From Bombus terrestris (lineage: Eukaryota > Arthropoda > Insecta > Hymenoptera > Apidae): DNA of 64,000 nt. The stretch covers positions 1,848,501 through 1,912,500 of the forward strand of contig NC_063275.1 in assembly GCF_910591885.1 (NCBI RefSeq), in the 5' to 3' direction. The notes below the pieces were generated by a model. It saw only the letters and a list, made by a program, of their open reading frames with translations. It was not told the origin of the DNA and did no database searches. Below, in pieces: positions 36,463-47,700 of the stretch (its first letter is position 1; the number at the start of each line of letters is the position of its first letter). The translations under genes and the position numbers were made by a program.

Positions 36463-37762
36463 TAATCCATCTGCGACCATGATCCCAAAACGAGAATTGG
36501 TATATTTATAAAATTGTAGAACCAGTCGTTTTGACTGGTGTGGTATTTCTAGCGTTCGCATCTAGCGATCGATCCGGAATTTTTCTGATAACTGATATCG
36601 TCATATCGAATGATACGCAGTAAAAATTTGAAAAACGTGTGGCAAATTGTACAAAACGAGGAAACTGGTTAATTGGGGTTCGATAAACAGATTGCAAGAT
36701 AATTTTACGCTTTGACAACTACCAGCCATTTTGACTGGTGTTGGTATAAGTAGCCTCTATACAAAATTATTTTCAGTTTCAATACATAAATTACAAAATA
36801 AAATTCATTATATGAATTACGGTTCCTAAATGGGGGTTGACAAATGTGTAAAATTGTAGAACCAGTCATTTAGACTGGTATTGATACAGGTAGCCTTGAT
36901 ACAAAATTATTTTCACTTTGAATACATAGAAAACAAAATAAAGTTCATTATATGAATGATGATCCCTAAACGAGGGTTGACAAATTTATAAAATTGTAGA
37001 ACCAGTAATTTTGATTGGTGTTGGTATAAGTAGCCTCAATACAAAATTATTTTCAGTTTGAATACATAAAAATCAAAATAAAATTCATTATATGAATCAT
37101 GACCCCTAAACGAGGGTTGACAAATTTGTAAAATTGTAGAACCAGTCATTTCGACTGGTAGTGGTATATTTTCAGTTTGAGTACATAGAAAACAAAATAA
37201 AATTCATTATATGAATGATTAATTATATGAATTATGATCCTTAAACGAGGGTTGACAGATTTATAAAATTGTAGAACCAGTAATTTTAATTGGTGTTGGT
37301 ATAAGTAGCCTCGATAAAAATTATTTTCAGTTTGAATACATAGAAAACAAAATAAAATTCATTATATGAATTATGATCCCTGAACGAGGGTTGACAAATT
37401 TGTAAAATTGTAGAACCAGTCATTTCGACTGGTAGTGGTATATTTTCAGTTTGAGTACATAGAAAACAAAATAAAATTCATTATATGAATGATTAATTAT
37501 ATGAATTATGATCCTTAAACGAGGGTTGACAGATTTATAAAATTGTAGAACCAGTAATTTTAATTGGTGTTGGTATAAGTAGCCTCGATAAAAATTATTT
37601 TCAGTTTAAATACATAGAAAACAAAATAAAATTCATTATATTAATCTTTTAGTTATCGTTGCGAAAGTCATTACATCATTCCCGAAAAATATAACGTGAA
37701 GTAGGGATTTTAAAATATTGTAAAACCAGTCAATTTGACTGGTGCGATAGTTTTAGTATTGA
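36380..37762 (-). mobile_element. TTAA-type element with expanded satellite, inverted orientation (copy D)
   Basis: Read on the minus strand this is the same family as copies A and B. The left arm ends near 37762, where TTAA is degenerate (CAATACTAAAACTATCGCACC on the minus strand). It carries about seven satellite units with GTAGAACCAGT near 36518, 36863, 36997, 37137, 37273, 37412 and 37548, then the right arm at 36383-36500. A two-unit block of about 275 bp occurs twice in succession (from about 37130 and 37405), which points to recent unequal exchange. There is no coding sequence. Confidence 0.75.
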
Positions 37763-38114
37763 TTGTATACGTAAGCATGCTGATTCAGTCACATGGTAAC
37801 TAAGCGTTTTCTGTGAATCGAATTTGCCCACGTTAGAGAAACTTATCAAACGCCGTTTACGTTTCTTTTCATTTGCGTTTCGTGTACGATCAATGTCGTA
37901 ATTTTATCATATTTGGATACATGTTCGTTCATGCTGATCACGCTTCAATGTCAGGTTTCTACCCGTGTGAATAAATAAATAAATAAACTAGTCTGTCGGA
38001 ATTATCAAACGTTGTAAATTTAACTTCCATTTCGATCGTCCGACGTTATAAATATTTACGTGCCGAGCGTTAAAATGAACGAATATATCATAGGCGCGAT
38101 TGTTAGAAACGACG
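37763..38114. other. Spacer between two mobile elements
   Basis: 350 bp with a short (AAAT)n-like run at about 37970-37986 and no other recognisable feature. Confidence 0.4.
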
Positions 38115-39199
38115 TTAACACTTTGACTGCCACGTTGGTCATATCAGTCCGGTCACGGTTTCTCCTGTGACGCCACGGTGACTTCTTACAATTGTAAAAA
38201 TTGAATGAAAATTAACAGTTAGGGCATTTTGAATATAACCGATAAATAGAAGATACTTTGAAATAAAAAGTGCCCCATTGAACGATTAAACGTTTTTATT
38301 AGAACATCGATAAAAAAAAATGAGAACAAATGTTGCATCTAACGGTGCACTGTGTTAAAACACTTCAAATATAAACGTGGCTCATCGATACAATCTGGAC
38401 GATAGGTGGTCACCTTTTTGGTCCGGTTCTTAGCAATTTTTCATCCTAACTGTTTATCATTTTTTTTATACCACTCTCTGCAAAATTTTCGTGCCAGGTA
38501 CGCTTGCCCTTCTTTCTTCTGCGTTTCGTGTCGCAATCTTTATCGAATAAATATATTTGACGGCTTTGGTGAATGGCACTGTGTAAGGTGCGTTGCGAGC
38601 GCCATTCTAAAATCTGATAGCCCGATTTTTGTCTTTGTCGCTTGTTTATAGAGTATCATCGCGTTTGAAATGGATATATTTAACAATAACTCTGAAGCTA
38701 ATTCTATATACCACTGGAGGGTTCTTCTATGTGGCGTAGAATATATTATCATTCGATCTGATAAATCTACAGCATATGTTCCTCTGTTGTAATCTACCAC
38801 TACCGTTGCTTTATCAGAAACATAATATTCTTTCCGGACTTCTACCATTTCAGCCGAATGTTTCGTCGAAATCATAAAAATAATCATAATACTGTTCACT
38901 AATATCTTCTACACGTTTCAACAATATATTCCGCACGTTTTGCTTACGACGAAATAACCAATGCGAATGGTTTGTTGAAATAGGCGAAGCCTTGTTATAA
39001 TATGTCGCTATCAACTGTTACGAAGGCACCACGGTGGTCACCCGTGACCATCAATAAGATAAGCGGTCCATCGGGGAAGAATGTTGTCTTACATCATCAA
39101 TTTATTACTATTTTGCCATTATATGCTTTGAATAATAAAAATACTCGCGTGGTGTCCTCGGCGAAACAAGCGATTTCGACGTGGCAGTCAAAATGTTAA
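38115..39199 (-). mobile_element. Degenerate piggyBac element with TTAA ends
   Basis: The left end is TTAA (38115-38118) followed by CACTTTGACTGCCACG. The right end, read on the minus strand, is TTAA (39196-39199) followed by CATTTTGACTGCCACG. The termini match over 16 bp with one mismatch and are flanked by the TTAA target typical of piggyBac. The element is 1085 bp, much shorter than an autonomous one, and holds a broken transposase fragment. Its termini differ from those of the satellite-bearing family, so it belongs to another lineage. Confidence 0.85.
38540..38899 (-). pseudogene. piggyBac transposase fragment (C-terminal part, DDE_Tnp_1_7)
   Basis: The minus-strand frame contains KATVVVDYNRGTYAVDLSDR, then RRTLQWYIELASELLLNISI and NAMILYK. 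These match the conserved C-terminal part of piggyBac transposases, where a V/M-DYNK...GVDLSDQM motif is followed by a K-T-L-x-W-Y helix and an N-x-Y-I-L-Y-K segment. Only about 120 residues remain of a protein that is usually near 600. The catalytic N-terminal and middle regions are absent. Downstream (38420-38520), Arg/Lys-rich peptide in another frame may be a frameshifted remnant of the C-terminal cysteine-rich domain. It is non-functional. Confidence 0.8.
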
Positions 39200-42100
39200 T
39201 ATTCCATTAGCCTATCGCGGATTATCAACGATCGGAAAATGTAACATGGAAACGCGCCTAATTACAAGATTCGTAGGAAACGTCAAACACCGTGAAATAA
39301 TTTCCTACCGAAAGAGCAGAAAATTTGTCTGCACTTTGAAATTGAAATTGAAGTGTCGCGACACGCGACGATCGTTTAAAACGACAAGTGTGTCATTGGC
39401 TATTTGGCGGTAGACGAAGCAACCTTCGATAAATGTTGGTGGCAGAGACGCGGAAAATAGTCTACCAAATTTGTCCTGGCAGCTGGTACGAAAATGTCGG
39501 AGGGTGAGTTGGCCGCGGTGAGCGACACGCAAATAATTAGTATTGGCCGGCAAAGTGTAAAAAGTAAAAAGAAGAGACAGAGGAGGAGCGAAGGCGTGGT
39601 AGTGGGTGTGATGACGCGGAGATATGACGCGAATATAGGATGAAGAGTCCAGCTTTCAGCGTTGAGAACGAGCGTACCCGAAGCAACTGAATTTTCAATG
39701 GTGGGGTTGGATCGATGGAAAGGTTGACCCAGTGACCTGAAACCTGGTGCGCCGGTTAGTTTACGAACTGCAACCTCGATCGATCTGGATGTGCTGGATA
39801 TCCAATCGCAATTACATTTCCACCACCTTTCCGGTCAGCGAGCCAACGTTTTCGTATTTGTCGCGTTCCACTTCTAATTAGCAACTATCGGTAAGATTCG
39901 CTACGTTATCGTTCGACGGTGTATTGCACGATGCTCTTAAGGCAGCGATGCTCGTTTATCGAGAGGAAATGGCATTGTGTATCGCGTTTGTTTGAAATCA
40001 GAAACAGATGAGTTTGCGCTTGAAAGAAAAGAGAAAGAAAGGAAAAGAGGAAGAGTAGGCGTTACGAAGAGGTCGATTACCACTTTTAGATATTTTTGAC
40101 GAGAAGTTAACAATATGATTCGATACGATTTCGTTCGTACGATTTGCATCGCATTCGCGTGCATCGCGCTGGAATATCAAATGAAATATCAAGTTGTTTC
40201 GCGATCCTCTTTATCGTATCGTGGTTCGAATTTCAACGTCTTGAAATATATAAGCCGGCAAATAACGAGCCTCATTATCGGTTGCAGCGAAACTTGTTGA
40301 CTACGCGATTCCTTGCATTTTACATAAAATCGGCACTCGAGGCACCGCGATAACGTACCGAACGTCAGCTTACGATGGTGTGGAAGCTAGAGCACGGGCA
40401 AATAAAAGTATCGATTGTAAAACGATACGGCGAAATGTCAAGATCGAGGCTTTATCGAGCGGAGAAATTATTCTTGCTAACATATGTAAATCCATTTGTA
40501 TAGTCGCCATCGAGAAGAAGCGTATCCTCGCAAGAGACGATAAGAACGTTCGAAGGATAAAAATAGGCAAGTTGCACGGATACTTGCTGATCTGGGTCAC
40601 GTTATTATATATAAAATTCCAGACAAAATGCAGCCGGTGACTGACGAAGAGACTTTGCATCTTTCGTTTGTCTATCTCGCGTCAGACGCCGTTCTATGCT
40701 GTATTTTTAAACATAAATTGAAAATACCAAGTCGAATGCGTCACAGTGCGTTACGTTCATATTCGATCGATTTTCAAAACTAAAATTTCCAGGCCAATTT
40801 CACGCCAATCCCTCGTGTCGATTTGACGCGCGTTTTAAACGCAAACGAATAATTCTTCTCTTTGTAGAACAATTTATATCAAATTCTCTGACATTGACGC
40901 GCGATCATCGAAGCAACGTGAATTATTTATCTTCTCATTTCGCTGATGCTTCGCCATCGCGTCGATCTGATACGCGAGGGACGCGTCAAGTGGCGAAAAC
41001 GAGGCGCGGACGACCATCAAACGCGATACATCGAATCTTCGACGAGGAAGAGTAAAAGATACGAAAAGAGGTAAACGAAGTACAGGTGGCGACAGTGCGA
41101 GATCATTTATCACGCTGTTCTATATAAACGGGCAAGGAGCGTGGACGCCAGGTTTTGAAACGCTCTATAAGGAGAATAGAAGAGAGATGCACGTTAGAAG
41201 AGTTGGTAGCTGCGGGGTGCGAAGAGAATTTCGGTCGGAAGCATGCGCGCTCGGTTGCGATGGATCCAGGGCTCGATTCCCTTTGCCCCATTGAAATGTT
41301 GCTCCCTTTGCCTCCTCATCTCTCTATTGAGCTTCCACCCTGCGCTATTTATCCCCTTGCAGGAGGCAGGTGGCATCGAGGGAGAAGGATACAGCGTACC
41401 GAGGGATACGCTGAAAACAGCAGGAACACGGGCAACGGGGGACGGATAACAGTAAATTGTTATTTTTGCAAACAGAATGATTTTATTTTGCCAATGCAGG
41501 AAAACAGAGGCCGGTCGAGCGACTCTATCGGCTCGATAGGAAATTAGTCGACGAAATACAAGGCAGTTGCAAATATTCTCCTGCATTTTATCAAGAAATT
41601 TGGAAATAACGTAGCACGGCAGTGACACGCGTAACGTTGAAACGGGTCGAACGAAACGGGAATCTCTTTCGTTAAAATTGGCTCGACGACGAAAAGTTGC
41701 GAGGGAAAATCGATGGTAATTTAGCCGACTACCCGTTGATAATATCAGCTTGACGACAGTATCAGCGATTAAAGACGCGTCGCGGAAGCTATATCCCGGT
41801 GAAAAGTGAGACGAAATGTTGTAGCTAGAAGCTTTGCAACGGGGGCTCCGAGAGGAGCTGGATCGAGGTGGAAGGTGTAAGAGAGCAAGGGAAGAAGGAC
41901 GTACGAACGGAGGATCGTGGGTAAGGGTGAGGAAGGAGTGGGGAAACAAGGAGAGGAGAAACCAGGGCGCAAGTATTGATCCCAGCCTGGGTGGTTGACA
42001 CATTTACCAAAAACTTGGCGTGGTCTAGTTTCGGTCTGAGGTCACGAAAGAAACAACGAAGAAAATAGCTGTACAGTATTTTTCTACCGTTGAATTTCCT

Positions 42101-43342
42101 ACGAACGCGGCTGACCCATATTTCCATTAATTAAAGCTGAAATCGCGATTGATTTCTGGCAACGGCGCAACGTGGCTTCGATGCTCCAATTTCGTTCGTA
42201 GCGTCCTCCGTTAAAGAGGACGCGGATAGGGTGGGTATTTAAGCAACGTTAGAATATTAACTAAAGTCGCTTCTACCGACGTACAGCTGCTGCCTTTTGT
42301 CCTTTGCCAAAGATATTTCCAAAGTTCGACAATTTTTACCATTTACCCGAAATACTACGAATTGGAGAATTTACGTGGACGAGATATCTCGTGGCGCATT
42401 AAGTAAACGTTTGCCGTGGCAATGCGGGTTTCTAAATATCCGCTGCCTATTAAACCGCTATCCAATTATGAAATATCTGGTATATTCGCATAATTCTTGC
42501 CTCGTGTCGGACTAATTGGAAAGCGAAGCGTGCCAAAAACGTGCTCCCCGCGATGTTCGACAAGAACACGCTGTCTACAATGAGGATGATAGCGAACAGA
42601 CTGCAGCAGCAATTTGGAAGCTAGCAATTGTGATATTTACAGACGCATCGGTCATAGCATTCTACATAGCCAGCAAAGGCCTCCTTGCGTATCTGCCGTT
42701 TCAAAGCGTCTTCAACGTACAGCCACACACTGGCAGAAGTAGCAGCTCCACGATAACAATACGTGCGATCGTTTTCCCACGATGCTTCATCGTGCGTGAA
42801 TTATGGGAAAGTAGAAATGGTGTAGGGTGGGGTTGGCCGGAGTGGGGTGGAATAAAAAATGGAAAAATTAAATTGGTGATCTCATAGAGGGAAATCCCGT
42901 GGCCCGAACTCGGGAACTTTGCCAAATGGGTCAGAGCTCGTATCGAGCTGGTACAGCAGCTACATCGTTGTACTGCTGACCTCAGCCCTCCTTGCCCTTC
43001 TTCTGCCCGCGTCCTCGTCGCCCTAGATGGCGATCTACAGTGATTCTAGAGCGAGGCCACCGACACAGACCAACTACATACATATTTTGTCGAGCTGCTC
43101 ATCTTATGTCAGCCGTTCCTCTCCTATTGTTTCGCGACCGATGCCATCCTATCGAGCCTGCTGTCTCGTAAAAGTAATTCAATGAAAGTTAGCTCGCACG
43201 AGAGAGCATCTGCCACAGTCACTGGGCCTCTTTCCTTTCAAATTACCAGCGGAAAAATGTATCGTCGTTTGTCGATGCATATTTTATCGCTGGCTGACGA
43301 TTTCCACTTTTCAAATTCGCATTGGTACACTTTGTCGAATAG
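39200..43342. other. Non-coding stretch, no gene recognised
   Basis: The longest frame (41194-42003, minus, 269 codons) has no recognisable domain and overlaps open frames on the plus strand. A compact hairpin is at 42947-42980. Confidence 0.45.
42947..42980. other. Short perfect-looking hairpin GGTACAGCAG...CTGCTGACC
   Basis: GGT(A)CAGCAG(C)TACA, loop TCGT, then TGTACTGCTGACC: thirteen possible pairs with two single-base bulges. It could be an RNA stem-loop or a chance inverted repeat. It is too short to call a microRNA precursor. Confidence 0.3.
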
Positions 43343-44719
43343 ATAACACTAGAACCACCAATTGTTAACACGAAGCTATTTCTACCAAAACCAGTGAAAA
43401 TCACTGGTCTTTACAAAATACGTAAATAATTTACGTAGTAGATTTTTGGTATTATTAATCCATCCAGGACCATCATCCCTAAACGAGGGTTGACAAATTT
43501 GTAAAATTGTAGAACCAGTCATTTCGACTGATATTGATACAGGTAGCCTCGATAAAAATTATTTTCTCTTTGAATACATAGAAAACAAAATAAAGTTCAT
43601 TATATGAATTATGATCCTTAAACGAGGGTTGACAGATTTATAAAATTGTAGAACCAGTCATTTCGATTAGTGTTGGTATAAGTAGCCTCAATACAAAATT
43701 ATTTTCAGTTTGAATACATAAATTACAAAATAAAATTCATTATATGAATAATGAATTATATGAATTATCCCTAAACGAGGGTTGACAAATTTGTAAAATT
43801 GCAGAACCAGTCATTTCGGCTGGTATTGATACAGGTAGCCTTGATAAATATTATTTTCGCTTTGAATACATAAAATACAAAATAAAATTCATTATATAAA
43901 TTATGATCCCTAAACGAGGGTTGACAAATTTGTAAGATTGTAGAACCAGTCATTTAGACTGGTATTGATACAGGTAGCCACGATACAAAATTATTTTTAG
44001 TTTGAATACATAAATTACAAAATAAAATTCATTATATGAATTATGGTCCCTAAACGAGGATTGACAAATTTATAAAATTGTAGAACCAGTAATTTTGATT
44101 GGTGTTGGTATAAGTAGCCTCAATACAAAATTATTTTCAGTTTGAATACATAAATTACAAAATAAAATTCATTATATGAATCATGACCCCTAAACGAGGG
44201 TTGACAAATTTGTAAAATTGTAGAACCACCAGTCATTTCGACTGGTAGTGGTATATTTTCAGTTTGAGTACATAGAAAACAAAATAAAATTCATTATATG
44301 AATGATTAATTATATGAATTATGATCCTTAAACGAGGATTGACAGATTTATAAAATTGTAGAACCAGTAATTTTAATTGGTGTTGGTATAAGTAGCCTTG
44401 ATAAACATTATTTTCAGTTTGAATACATAGAAAACAAAATAAAATTCATTATATAAATTATGATCCCTAAACGAGGGTTGACAAATTTGTAAAATTGTAG
44501 AACCAGTCATTTCGGCTGGTATTGATACAGATAGCCTTGATAAAAATTATTTTCTCTTTGAATACATAAAAATCAAAATAAAATTTGTTATATTATTCTT
44601 TTAGTTATCGTTGCAAAGGTTGTTACATCATCGCGGGAAAAAATATAACACGAAGTAGGAATTTTAAAATAAAATTGTAAAACCAGTCGATTCGACTGAT
44701 ACGCTAGTTGCAGTGTTAA
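43343..44719 (-). mobile_element. TTAA-type element with expanded satellite, inverted orientation (copy E)
   Basis: It starts with a right arm in inverted orientation (ATAACACTAGAACCACC, the TTAA changed to ATAA). About eight satellite units follow, with GTAGAACCAGT-like motifs near 43510, 43648, 43803, 43941, 44079, 44221, 44358 and 44500, spaced about 138-142 bp, one 155. It ends with the left arm and TTAA 44716-44719, which read on the minus strand is TTAACACTGCAACTAGCG. The block from about 44215 to 44415 is nearly identical to the two-unit block of copy D. The frame 43771-43953 is only repeat translation. Confidence 0.78.
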
Positions 44720-47700
44720 CCGAACGACTCGTTCCATCGGCGAACGAGGCTTATGTGTCCGTGTTAAATAGCTGGATGATCGATCGATAGACATTGCCGC
44801 TAATTCACTCACTCACTTTGTATTTATAGATATAGATTGTTCTAAAATCGGTCACATTTAACTGCAATCGCTACGCGTAATCGAAAAAAGGATCGCGTTT
44901 GTCCATAAGAGAAATTCTTGTTATTGGCGATATTAACCGGCCAATGTATTTTAATTGCACGATCAACGCGTGCTCTCCCGCATGAAAGTCAATTGAAAGA
45001 AGAAATGAAATCCTTGGATGGACATGCAAAAAAATATAATTCTGGAAAATGTACTATGAATTACTCGATACAATGGTTCCTGATCTCCAACGGTTATCGT
45101 TGCTCAAACATAAATCTTGTCCCTTTGCTCTTCCACGCCATTCAGGTCGTTAAAAAGTCCATCTGTCACTCGAATAATATTCAAACAACGCGTTATACAA
45201 CACAAGATAAAAACACATATAACTATAGGAAAGGATTAATCTTACGTTTATTTTATCAGTGATATCAAATAATTGCGCGTCTCTGGCGGTTAAATCGCAA
45301 TATCGTTCTACGTAACATTTGTTTCTTTTTCTTCTTTTTCCGCTTATTTTTAAATTTCAAAAACAAACTTAGCTTGGTAGGAGGATTTTTTTTGGCTTCG
45401 TTTATTTCCATTGTTATTTACGTAGTGTTTGTCGGAGACGTGTTTGTTAGGTGGAAAACCGAGCGTAAAAATATTACACCTATGAATTAATCCCTCTCCA
45501 CGTGTAATTATGTAATGTTAATTGCTTGTATCTTTTATCGCATCACGAGATTGGAAAATCAGCTATTATCTTTCACGCAACTCACGCCCATATAATCCGC
45601 CAGTACATAAAGATAACGATATGAAAAACTTCAGAACTAGTTTCATCGTCTGCAATTTACCATGCACGTCTAGCGCTCGTTAAACGATAACATTCTCCAT
45701 ATTTTAAATTGAAAGCGATTTCCGAGCAGCTAAGATATCGTCGATCCTTCGATCTGCCTTTCACGGAATAAACGGGCCATAAAAGGCCGACCGAAAGCAA
45801 AAGCAAAGAAACCGTGAAAAACCCTGAAAACCATGATTAATTGCGCTTATTGCTAATAACTTGCGATAATTAATAACTGCACTTGCCGTAGCATCTTCGT
45901 AAGCCATTTACTTTCCTGTACGCGTATACTACGAACGAAGAGCAGAGTATCGGTGTTTTTCGATTGGCAACGATCTTACGATCGCACGACTCGATTAGGC
46001 CGATTACGTTCGACCTATCGCAAGACAAATTTTTCCGCCTCTACGTCTCGGTTATCGTTTTTCCTTCATTTTCTCTTCTATTACAACAAAGAGCAGTGCA
46101 GAAATAGTACGTGATAGTACTGCGTACGAAAGAGAGGAACAGAGGGGGAAAAAGAGGCAAGGAGATTGTCAGAGTTGACTATTTACAGACTCCGGACGCA
46201 GTTTCAACCTCTTTCTTCGATACTGACACGGCCATAAATAGCGAATGCCAGTATCTGGACCGGTCCTGTTTCGTATTACGGTACAGTCGATAAAAGGAAA
46301 TCGCGACGCGGTTGGGATAACACGGACCCAGACGAAAATTTTAAGCGGAACGAGGTGAAAACAGAAACGAACAGAGATAAAAAAGGCAAAAGGCCGTTCG
46401 ACAGTTTGTCGAATGCAGCACGTGGCACGGGGCACGTGCCTAAAGGTCGTTGCCCGCCTATACCGGATTTTGTTTGATCCCCACCTCCTCACCTCCTCCT
46501 CGTTTCTCGCCTACGTTTTGCTCTTTGCCTAGTTCTAGCTCGACTAGTACAATGCACATGCGAAACATATATATCGATTAAAGATTTATCGTGCAAACGT
46601 ATATTATCACGTACTCGATGCTTCCGCCTTTAATCCCATCCTTCTCTCTTTTTTCTCGCTCGCCTTTTATCCGCTTTCGGTGCCTCTGTTTAACGCGCCG
46701 AATTTCGCAATGCGTTTTGTACATAGAAACAACGTCGGCAACTTGCTTCCTGACACACTGTTCGATCGTAGGCCGAACGAACATCGATATTTACGAAACA
46801 GAGATCGAGTGTCAGAGATAGAAAACAGGTGTTTAGGGACCAGTTTTAGAATTTTAGCGAGACTTTATAGGTCCTCGAGTTACCACCCATCGTCGTAAAT
46901 TATCGTTTCGAAAGCGCTGCCACTGCGTTCGAACGCGAACGTTTCACGATTTTTCTTCCATACCGTAACCAGTCGACGAGTGAACGGACTAGGTAGCAAG
47001 ATGTTCGCTAACTCTTTTATACTTGCACGGATGTCATTACATAAGTGGATGTAATTTACAGCACGAATGATTTTTAATCTAATGCGAACCGCTGGCGAGT
47101 TACGCTAATTGTAAGCCCGTACACTGCAATCGCCGCGTAAACCACCCGCTATTAATAGGAACCAGCCGCACCTATTTATCTTGCATAGGAGAGTCAAGTG
47201 CAGCTGGCCAGCCAGCCGCTGTGCACGGCCGACAACCAACCACTCGATTAACAATCGAGTACTAGAAATTCTATCGTCGCTCTTTTTTACTATTCTCTTT
47301 CCTGTCCTTCTTTTCTCTTTTTTTTTCATATAGTTTGCTCTTTTTCCAAGCTCTCGCGATCGAACCTTGCAGCGATGTTCGAAATAACGTAGAAAGATTT
47401 TCATCGGATTTTGAAGAGCGTAAGCTGCATGGTATGGCGCGTGATATTATAGGAAACAAGTATCGATGTTTCGAATGGTAAAACAGGAAACGATGAAAGT
47501 GATAACCGTAAAACGTTCTTTTCGTAACTGACGCACGTGTAAACGAATCGCACGCACGAATAAAACTACAACATTTGCTTTTATACTCATACACGTGTTC
47601 CGCGTGATAAGATAAAAGGTGACACATTCAAGAGCATGTGACGATCTATCTGGTACGAAATGTACGTATCTGTGAAAAAATTGATATCGGATTGCAAATG

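Noticed and set aside
41194..42003. 269-codon minus-strand open frame
   Set aside because: No domain or plausible signal is visible, and the composition looks like translated non-coding DNA.
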